A stretch of DNA of 19,694 bases, taken from Saccoglossus kowalevskii (Eukaryota; Hemichordata; Enteropneusta; Harrimaniidae). This document shows, in pieces, positions 9,371-17,234 of this stretch. A program made the translations under genes and the position numbers. How positions within the stretch are numbered: position 1 is the first letter of the stretch; every line of letters begins with the position of its first letter. The stretch is taken from NCBI RefSeq assembly GCF_000003605.2, contig NW_003108087.1, positions 127,588-147,281 on the forward strand, read 5' to 3'. The notes under the pieces were generated by a model that saw only the letters and a list, made by a program, of their open reading frames with translations, made no database searches and had not been told where the DNA came from.

Positions 9371-10770
9371 TAATTATTTTACAGCAGAGCAATCTTGCGT
9401 GTTGTGAAAACCAAACAGTGTACATTACGCTTCACATACTGTGGACGCGCGCCGAAAACACCGCAGTAGGTGCGAACTACAAAACAATCCTCGACGGCGT
9501 TTTCAGACGAGACAACTGTCAATTATATTCATCGACAGAGCCAATTATACAGACAGGTTGGATAGACGGTAAGCAATTATACGGCTATACTGCATTTATC
9601 GATAGTATGTGTACCGTAAAAAATGTCACCGACACCTTACCACCGGTTGTACAGGCAGGTGTATGTAGCATTAACATTAATCAATGTGGGTGCATTTTTC
9701 TGAGCATCTTCACGCCTAGAACATAGATTTAACACATTATTTGAGCATTCGCGTGTGGCGTAAGCCAAAACTGCGTAATTGTAATGACAGCAGTATGAAC
9801 TAAGAGATTTGCTGACATTTTATGCGAGGTCAGCGAGGGGCCTACTGCAATAATGTAACCCTTCATGGCGGCGACCTGCCACTGTGAAAACAATCATACT
9901 AGCAACAAATACCCTATTCAGTTAACTACACAGATATGTTTACAGTAAACAAAAGTAAATCTCTCGATGTTGACGACCACCCGTTATATTTAGCTATTTA
10001 TTATCATGCGTGTCGTTATCGTAAAATTATAATTACTTCCCGTGTTGTTCGTATAGCATTGTATTGTATTATCCATTCGTCCACGACAGCGATGGGAAAT
10101 TAAATTATGTGACTGACCCGTGCTCGCATAATACTAGTGGACGTGACAATACAGTGCTGTCGTACGCTGATATACCGCATGCCACAAACGTAGATAATGA
10201 TCAACGTGTACATTATGTTAACTTCATTAGCATAATATTAAGCATAAATATCTAACTAGTTCTGTAATAGTGTAACCCAATGTGACAAGTTAATATTTAT
10301 TCATAATCAATACAATCAATAAGAAATCCGCCCCTCGTTTTGATGGTACTTTCGGCACAACAAACCTGTCAGAGGCGGCGACACGAAATTTTGCACGGGG
10401 CCCAATAAACGAGCGCGGTGCGCAGCAACATCGTTCGCAAATTTCCCATTGTTATTTAATCGGCCAACAATAACATCTCATTTCAGTTCAAATTTCGAAG
10501 TTGATTACGAGAGCGAGTTATTGTGCTGCGAGTATCTTTTTATTTTCTCCGTTGCTTGTTATTTATTAAATTATTTTATTGTCGTAGGTTTCTACAGTCT
10601 CATTAAAAAAAACGCGACGGGGATAATTTCAATTTACTCGTTGCCTTGAGCAGCATGTATAATGCATTAATCAAGACAAGAAGTGCCCAAAACGTACAAT
10701 TGACTATTGTATCAGCTTACTCAAAACATTCATGTTGAATATAGGTGCATAGTTATGGTTGGTTGGCATT
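9371..10770. other. CpG-rich DNA without a confident gene
   Basis: CpG density is about 33 per 600 bases at 9,241-9,840 and stays high through 10,650. Open frames here (9352-9726; 10064-10255; 10449-10649) match no family I know and could be chance frames. No inverted-repeat ends were detected before 10,771. Confidence 0.35.
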
Positions 10771-11240
10771 GGGTCGAACATGGAGGTATAAACAGTTCAA
10801 GTTTCCGTCGTCTACTGCATGCGCGGAGTATTCCGGAGGAACATAGTTTTAACAGCATTGCACAGACCGTAAAGTAGACTTCAATTTAAGCTAAAACATA
10901 AGTGGGTCAATTCTGTGCAACCCTGCCAAAACAGCCGTTGAAATGACCGATAAAAATACCACGGAAAAAACAACAAAACTGATAGATCGGCCGATTTTAA
11001 AAATTAAATCGCGCAAGTAAATTTACTCTTATTCTCGTAAAACACCGCATAGTAACCGAGAAATAAAAAGGCCCGCCCTTGGTTACGAGGACAGTGAACG
11101 CGAGCGTCGGAAATGATCATGGGGTTCAAGGGACGTTTAGACAGACAAGATGGGAGGATTAACTCGACTAGAAACAAATGAAAATTTAATAGGCTTAAAC
11201 CAGTTGTGACTCCTTCTGTTTATACCTCCATGGGTTGAAC
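10771..11240. mobile_element. 452-bp MITE (10780-11231) with 16-bp perfect ends and 9-bp target duplication
   Basis: The left end ATGGAGGTATAAACAG (10780-10795) and its exact reverse complement (11216-11231) bracket 452 bp. Immediately outside are GGGTCGAAC (10771-10779) and GGGTTGAAC (11232-11240), a 9-bp duplication with one mismatch. Inside are several CpG-rich pieces and no open frame of note, so it is non-autonomous. A 9-bp duplication points to a Mutator-like source, or an 8-bp hAT-type duplication with one chance base; the ends do not have the usual hAT CAG start. Only one copy is visible here. Confidence 0.8.
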
Positions 11241-11940
11241 GATACCTTTACAAATAATAAACGAATAGTGTGTAAATAAACGAAGTCATTATATGCCCTC
11301 GTCTGATGGAGGCGATATGCATTACCGAGTGCCTGGTTTCCGCGCGGACAGGGGCGGACAGACACTTGCAATAATAAAATTTAAACCCCAGATCACTAAA
11401 AAAGTTTGTACGTGTTCATACCGATTAACTTCAAATTGCAATATGAGTACTTGGTTTTGATTTACTATTTTTAGTGAGTTAGGTGACGTTATTTGAGCAT
11501 ATTGAGACCCTAAGGCATATGGTTTTAGCTAGTATGCAGTTACCAATAAACAAATAAATTAAAAGTGAGATGACGTAACTGATACATCGTTCTGATATTT
11601 TATTACCAATACATAGACGTGAGACACGTTTGAGTTGGCGAGCGAGGACTGAATGTAAATAACGGCCGCCGTTGACACTGTGGGTCTACTAGGGCCAAAC
11701 ATATACCATACCACGAGCCCCAAATTTTATTTTTGCGGCGTCACTGCGTTATTGAAACAATTCCGTATATCCCCATCCGGGGGTTACTTCCATAGAATTG
11801 CAATACCGGTATGTGCCGCCCGACCGGGGTGTCATTTCATGTTTTTTTTGTTTAGAAGTGGGTAGTAGTCATTTATTAATGTTTTTGTTTAGAATTGTGT
11901 AGCATTTATTTATTTTTTCATAAGTCTTTATATTCAAAGC
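11241..11940. other. Spacer without a confident gene
   Basis: Holds short frames only. Two copies of GTTTAGAAKTGKGTA lie at 11850-11864 and 11887-11901. Two more are beyond the inverted repeat at 12537-12551 and 12570-12584, so the motif brackets that repeat in direct orientation. Confidence 0.35.
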
Positions 11941-12444
11941 TAGACTTGCTTGCAGTCTGTTGCGATTCCGATCCGATGAAAAATAAAGATAAATTGCGTA
12001 AACGAGGTGTGACCACGAAATCCCAACAGACTAAGAAGACTTGTCATCAGTGTAAGCGCCCTCACATTACCGGCCAGATTCGGGCTTGTAATGAATGACA
12101 TGTCTAATATGTTTCAACCAATCAGAAGACAGGCTAATTAACATATCAACTGAGACCCAGGAAACCATACACACTTTCTTGGATATTAAAACTTAGATCC
12201 CGAAAACTTTACCTACTTTCTCATATCCGAATCGCATATGCCATTATATTTTAGATTGAATTTCGAAAAAAAAACGTGCAATGTTACCAGGAGATGTCCG
12301 GTTTATAGTTATGATCCGAGGCTCGGTTGCTCCACCCACGTATATGCAAATTTACAAGCCCGAATCTGGCCCCTCGTTTACGCAATTTATATTTATTTTT
12401 CAAGAATTTTTCATCGGAATCGCAACAGACTGCAAGCAAATCTA
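11941..12444. repeat. Long inverted repeat with ~90-bp arms and ~260-bp centre
   Basis: 11941-12007 plus 12072-12091 match the reverse complement of 12352-12444. Near-perfect blocks include TTGCTTGCAGTCTGTTGCG, AAATTGCGTAAACGAGG and GGCCAGATTCGGGCTTGTAA. The left arm carries 64 extra bases (12008-12071), and small indels occur in the AT-rich middle of the arms. In the left arm the + frame ending at 12098 reads KKTCHQCKRPHITGQIRACNE-like, with a CxxC pair; in the right arm this segment is missing. Could be two opposed copies of a dispersed repeat, or a foldback source of hairpin RNA. Confidence 0.75.
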
Positions 12445-12917
12445 ATTCAAATCCAGATACCGGAAAAGGCTGAATAAAATGCGTCGCCCGGATGCGCTCG
12501 CTAGTTGCAAAAGTTACTGCATATGACAACACCTGTGTTTAGAAGTGGGTATATAAATAGAAAAAAATGGTTTAGAAGTGAGTATGGTTTACGAGAGGTG
12601 GGCTGCACATGTAGCCCACCCCAGGGGCCTGTACCTTTAAGTTTCACACGTTTCAAAATTAATAAACCTGGTTACGTAAACGACATAACAATCTGGTCTG
12701 GGCGTATTAGAGCCCCGGCCGATAAAGAATGTGCTGTCGTCACTTCCGGGAACGTGAAGTCATAGTCGCGCGTGACGTAGTTCATACAATTGCTACTACG
12801 TGAACCATCAAAGCTAGCGTGGTCGTGATTCAACTTTCATTTATTTAATAACAAGAAAGTTAGGACTCGGATATCAAGTAATTTCGGTCCAAGAACGCTT
12901 ATAATTGGACAATACCG
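12445..12917 (+). promoter_or_regulatory. Putative promoter of the two-exon gene (ETS, CRE-like, bZIP motifs)
   Basis: Within 250 bp upstream of the proposed start codon are TTACGTAA (12672-12679, PAR-bZIP type), ACTTCCGG (12742-12749, ETS type) and TGACGTAG (12772-12780, CRE-like). The segment from about 12,700 is the most CpG-dense near the gene. No TATA box is required for such a promoter and none is placed convincingly. Motifs are read by eye. The part before 12,600 holds nothing recognised beyond the TTTAGAAGTG repeats. Confidence 0.4.
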
Positions 12918-13674
12918 ATGGCCGGAATCTCTACAGACGGCGGAAACAGGAATTCTTGTGAGTCAAATACATGTGCGTGGGCTTATGCGTGAACAGGGCC
13001 GTGACTGTAAAATTCGCGTTCGTAATTTGTTTTTTTCCGTGTCAGTGGCCTTTATTTGCGACAATTACACAAGATTCACAGTACAGGAAAACGGCAGGCG
13101 AATATAGCAGTATCGTGATGGTCGCGGGCTTTGTCCGCGCAATACGCGTACGTCGTAGAGGATGTACATGGTCTTACATGCGTCCAAATAGCCGACTCGC
13201 AAGTTTAGTCTAATTATGGTGTTGACAACATCTTTACAATGCTCGCACGTGTTGCAGCTCGCATATACAATATATGCATATTCTGAATGAACTATATTAT
13301 ATGTTTGACTTCACCAAAACCGTGAATGAAGTTTATTAATGTTTCTCTCATTTATGTTTTTGACAGCTACCGACAAAATGTCCAAGAGGGCGTGGGGTAC
13401 AGTGACCAAGCCACCATCGATGGACTTGGGATGGCAAAAAATGACTAACTACGAGATCGACCAGACAGTGGAAAGATTGTACTATGTCCCTAAACCCAAA
13501 TCCAGAGAATACAAGCGACAAAACCCACAATTAACAGAAGATCAGATCACTGATATGATGGAAAGACTGACGAAGAACGCTGGCGATAAAGCTCCTGATG
13601 CAAGACGGATTGCGGAGGGTCCTCTAAAAGACATGGGAGTCGTCAACTCATTCGCGTGGAAGGGCTACAACTGA
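12918..13674 (+). CDS. Two-exon gene for a small basic protein with paired helical ERL segments (unidentified)
   Basis: The main exon is certain enough: after a good acceptor (TTTATGTTTTTGACAG, AG at 13365-13366), an open frame runs to TGA at 13675-13677. An upstream exon at 12918-12957 starts with ATGG in good context (CCGATGG) and ends at a GTGAGT donor (12958-12963). It joins in phase (40 nt + 308 nt), giving a predicted 115 residues and a 409-bp intron. If unspliced, the start would be Met at 13378 (MSKRAW). The protein is rich in K, R, P and D. It has two similar amphipathic segments, YEIDQTVERL and EDQITDMMERL, about 30 residues apart, a proline/lysine linker (YVPKPKSREYKR) and the C-terminus DMGVVNSFAWKGYN. 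No signal peptide or membrane segment is seen. I do not recognise it. Short repeats of this style occur in ciliary and sperm microtubule proteins, which is only a guess. Confidence 0.75.
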
Positions 13675-13882
13675 TGGAATCGACGCGGATATTATATGGC
13701 GTTTTATCAAGAGAAATATGTGTGTTTGTTAATATCTCATGACGTCAGCATCATTTCGCCTCAACCTGTAAACGATTTGTATTGTTAGCTTTAGATTTTG
13801 ATTTTTTTAGTCGATATTTAGTTTATTCGATGCATAGTCATGGTGACGGTACAGAGAAATAAAACACGTTACTTTAATTTGG
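13675..13882 (+). terminator. 3' UTR and poly(A) signal of the two-exon gene
   Basis: AATAAA at 13858-13863 lies about 180 bases after the stop codon. It is followed by a GU-rich element (TTGGTGTTGTGCC) from about 13,879, the usual layout of an animal cleavage site. This supports transcription on the + strand and makes 13367 to about 13,880 the terminal exon. Confidence 0.75.
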
Positions 13883-15018
13883 TGTTGTGCCAGTGTATAC
13901 ATTTAGTGCTGGTGCACTGGGTGTTCATCGGTTGGCTCAGTGTCTGCCAATTCTCTTTCTGAACAAAATCATTAAAATGGTCGTCTAACATTGCAAAACG
14001 TTGAGCCTGGCCGCGGTTTCACTGTGGGTCTAAATCCATGCTGCGATTGTAAGTGCCAGGTAACAATTTCGACCTTACTTTTATTCCATGCCTATACTTA
14101 TAACCAATTTTCTATTTTTTTATTCTTGATGTTGCCAATTATAATGTAACTGTTTTTCGTTTTGGGAAATTTGATTTTTTTTTCTACTTATCACATTGCT
14201 AAGAATTGTAAATATTTATTACATTTTTTGTGTCAAAATGTGATTATGATGATCGGTGCTATACGACTACACCGTGGATGGCGCCTGTGTACTGAATGTT
14301 CACAGTACGACACTCCCACGACTCTCTGAACAGAATCGTGTTACAGCAGCGCCACCAATGTGTAGTATTTACTCAGTACTCACAGGGTTTTATTTTCGCC
14401 GATAGCTCAATGCACCAAATTAAAACCCAGCTGATATTCAAACTTAACAATATTATGTATTGTTTCATCCACAAACCAGTCAGGTTAAAACTCCGCGAAT
14501 ACCTCTAACATTGAACCCCCTATAATGAGACCCAAGCATTTTTTTCCCTCTACAGTACGTTGATTTGATCGTTTTTATCCAACGAGGTTTACTCGTAATA
14601 CATGTGTAGCAGTATACTGTATATGATGGCGTACCAATGTGATGTTTGTATATATGTTTACAAAGCGAACAAACAATGTGAAAATTACAAGGTACTATTC
14701 TCAAAATTGGAAGCTACATTTAAAAATTTATATTGTCGATTTTTTTTAACATTACCAACTTGAAGAAAGATAATAAACATACATTATTGCCAACCAACCC
14801 GTCGAAGTTTTGTGTTTGAATTTTGTATATAAATGTGATTTTTTTGAGATACAACATGCCACATGTCAGTCCAGCATCTCCCACATAGCAACGTCTACTG
14901 TATATTCCGGCGAATGCGTCAGACGGCCATGATGTGTCGTTGTTTACAAACAAGCATCTACCTATGATGAGCCTGTGCTTTTTAGCATGCGTTGTTATCG
15001 TCGCTTAGGACTCGCGCG
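13883..15018. other. Intergenic DNA, nothing recognised
   Basis: Only short frames without protein-like features are present. CpG is moderate. No inverted-repeat element was found. Confidence 0.35.
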
Positions 15019-15077
15019 TGCGCATGTGACGCCCCCCTTTAAAAGCTTGAAGGGTGGCGGTCTCCGCGCATGTGCGC
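15019..15077. promoter_or_regulatory. Pair of NRF1-like motifs around a hairpin in a CpG-rich tract
   Basis: TGCGCATGTG (15019-15028) and GCGCATGTGCGC (15066-15077) flank CGCCCCCCTT (15030-15039) / AAGGGTGGCG (15050-15059). The latter two pair at 9 of 10 positions around an AAAAGCTT-containing loop. The arrangement resembles a small CpG-rich promoter. No downstream gene could be confirmed: the frame 14975-15379 (134 codons) has no recognisable domain and contains the hairpin described at 15256-15303. Confidence 0.35.
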
Positions 15078-15255
15078 CATTTGTGTTGATAAACATTGAT
15101 TTTCCAAACAATCAGCGCGCTCTTCTAATGGAAGTACGAGTTTTGACCTCGGCACGACGTGTACTAAGTACCATCGATGTCTATTTCGATACCTTCCAAT
15201 TACCAAAGAGAACAGGTTTAAGCTTGGTAACGTCTCAGTTCGTACACGTTGGTCT

Positions 15256-15303
15256 TTTAAACAATGGAGCTAAAACAAGTCTTTTTTTAGCTCCATGTTT
15301 AAA
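15256..15303. repeat. 19-bp hairpin with one bulge
   Basis: 15256-15275 (TTTAAACAATGGAGCTAAAA) pairs with 15285-15303 (TTTTAGCTCCATGTTTAAA) with a single extra A, around a 9-base loop. TTTTAGCTCC also opens the hairpin-ended element near 7,995. It may be a decayed tip of a related repeat, or an independent foldback. Confidence 0.55.
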
Positions 15304-15399
15304 CCATGCAGTGCCCCAGTTACTCGTCGGGTACTTAATAACCGCATACTCATTAGAACATACATTTGCCCTAAAATGATGAGTGTAATGTTTGAGCCA

Positions 15400-15445
15400 C
15401 AGTGACGACCCCCCCCCCCGTGACACCCCCCCCCGTGACGACCAT
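15400..15445. repeat. Poly-C tracts in GTGACRA-C(n) repeats
   Basis: C11 at 15409-15419 and C9 at 15426-15434 are separated and followed by GTGACA and GTGACGACC. On the minus strand these are G-runs. Two long runs alone do not prove a quadruplex. Confidence 0.6.
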
Positions 15446-17144
15446 GACAATTTGCCAAGAAATTGCTATTTTATGACATCAAATTGGCCTAAATGAGTGA
15501 AAACAGACAACTATGGTTGAGTAATTATTTGTCATTCAGAATATAGAAAATACCCAATCCCCCCGTAAGAGGGTGTTTTACTGACGGCGACACTGCATAT
15601 CAAAACGGCGCACATTCATACCCACTTTCGCCAAGGAATCGCTGGGGGTGCGTCTTATAGGTGCATTATCTTCTGTACATTTCGAGTTATTTAAAATGTG
15701 TGTTACAACTGCTTACGTGAAACTCAGTTCGTAGTGATTTGCAAAACTCTAGATGTTTCGTTCCATTTTTTTTATTTTGCGATAATTTTTTTGGGTCGAT
15801 AAACTATTTTTTTTTTCTTCATAAAACTGGATTGCCCTGTCGAGAACTGGATCTTTGAACGGCCCAGTTGTTACATTGTTAAAAAATACACCCCACAGCA
15901 CTCTGCTTAGGCTGATGATTATCCTCAACAACACTGATCAGGGAAATTACATATAAAAGTAATGAAAATAATTGACCGAAGGTGAATAAAGCAAGTTGCA
16001 ATTATATACTAGTAAATCAGTTTCAACAAATTTCAGGTGTGTTTTCGAAAATAACCAAGTCTGAACAATTAGGAAATGCGTTAACGAATAAGAATTTCTT
16101 CACGTTCCTGGTCAATTTAGAAAGGTCAATATGAAAATGCCACGTCCACATAAAATGTGTAAAATGAAATCATAAGCTCGATTCACCGTTGGCGGCGAAG
16201 TGTATGTTATTGATTGCCTTCAATATAAATTCCCAGAGAATCATGAAGATGGTGGGATACATAGTATTGACGAAAAGTTGAATATGATCTAGAGTACGAA
16301 AAGTAATAAACCTGAAGAAACCTGTGAATTGCATTCCCCTACATTTGTGGAACACTTTGCGCTAGGGGCATTACGTTGCTTGCTTGGAAACATGAAAACA
16401 GTAGCTGATATAAACCCTCAATGATGATTACGGACCGTGTGTACTTGTGAAAAGACTTCAAAGTGTATTTACCCTTTGACCCGTTATAGGTATATTTGAA
16501 GCATTTTATTTTATTTGAAATTTATGAAATATTGAATGTTAACATTCAACACCACACGTGGGAACAATTATTTTCAATATATTCTTATTTCACACGGTTT
16601 TTAATTTTCTAGAAGCAGAAGTGATGGCGTATGTTTTCTTTCCCGGTTATCTGGAAGTGGGTTGGTTTATTCATTTATTTTTCGCCTTGTAAATTATTAT
16701 TTGAAAGTCTCTCTGTACAGACAAATGCAAGTGAGGCTGAACATAAACTTAAAGCTACTGAATTCGGCTTAGTGACGTGTTAGCATTAACACGCATGCGC
16801 AGATATCGACACCACCTGCCTTGAGTGTTAGTGTGAAATCTGGATTTTCTAAAGCTAACAAAGAGCAGATGTGAGTAAGCTTTTTGCTCCGAGGCTGGGA
16901 GAGGGGCACGCCACTACCTGTTTACAGTTAAGCGTCGCTCCTGACGCTAGCGCCCTCAACGGTTCAATCGTTTACCCCAGTACTTGTACAAAGCCCCGCC
17001 TATTTACAGATTAATGATAAATAACTTATGTATAATAAATGTATAGCAAATGTAAAAATAGTAATGATATTAAATATTGCACAACTCCTGAACAAAGTAA
17101 CCGAAGAAATATATATGTTGAAAAGGATATCAGCATCAAGCTAC
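15446..17144. other. Intergenic DNA with scattered palindromes and NRF1-type motif
   Basis: No gene recognised. TTGAATGTTAACATTCAA (16532-16549) is a perfect 18-bp palindrome. CGTGTTA/TAACACG (16776-16793) forms a 7-bp stem and is directly followed by CGCATGCGCA, an NRF1-type motif (16793-16802). CACGTG is at about 16555-16560. Confidence 0.4.
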
Positions 17145-17216
17145 TCCCATATGGTCTAGTGGTTAGGATTTGGCGCTCTCACCGCCAAGGCCCGGGTTCA
17201 ATTCCCGGTGTGGGAA
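17145..17216 (+). tRNA. tRNA-Glu (anticodon CTC)
   Basis: This 72-nt cloverleaf decodes GAG glutamate codons. The acceptor stem is TCCCATA (17145-17151) with TGTGGGA (17209-17215; one T-G pair) and discriminator A at 17216. The anticodon stem is TGGCG/CGCCA around loop CTCTCAC, with CTC at 17178-17180. The T arm CCGGG/CCCGG encloses TTCAATT. The internal A box TGGTCTAGTGG (17152-17162) and B box GGTTCAATTCC (17195-17205) are both intact. No CCA is encoded and no intron is present, as expected for an animal nuclear gene. All stems pair, so it looks functional, not a SINE relic. Confidence 0.96.
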
Positions 17217-17220
17217 TGCA

Positions 17221-17226
17221 TTTTTT
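17221..17226 (+). terminator. Pol III terminator of the tRNA gene
   Basis: A T6 run begins 5 bases after the tRNA 3' end, with a second T-run a few bases on. This is the normal RNA polymerase III stop. Confidence 0.9.
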
Positions 17227-17234
17227 GTTTTTTT

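Noticed and set aside
9352-9726. 124-codon open frame on the + strand beside the promoter-like cluster
   Set aside because: The composition is not convincing and no family is recognised. The ATG would lie within the CCAAT/octamer cluster itself. A noncoding first exon ending at 9568 is more plausible.
11533-11590. GTATGCAGTTAC / GTAACTGATAC inverted pair
   Set aside because: Only about 11 bp with an indel and no target duplication; too weak to call an element.
12284-12765. Frames of 79-86 codons around and beyond the long inverted repeat
   Set aside because: They follow from the inverted arms or from CpG-rich promoter sequence, and show no domain or splice context.
11676-14032. Shared CACTGTGGGTCTA at about 11,677 and 14,020
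   Set aside because: An isolated 13-bp match without extended similarity, possible by chance.
14975-15379. 134-codon open frame on the + strand
   Set aside because: No recognisable domain. It contains a 19-bp foldback and lies in CpG-rich DNA where stop codons are rarer. No splice or poly(A) context supports it.
15235-15458. Minus-strand frames with Gly-rich stretches
   Set aside because: The glycines come from the poly-C tracts at 15,409-15,434.
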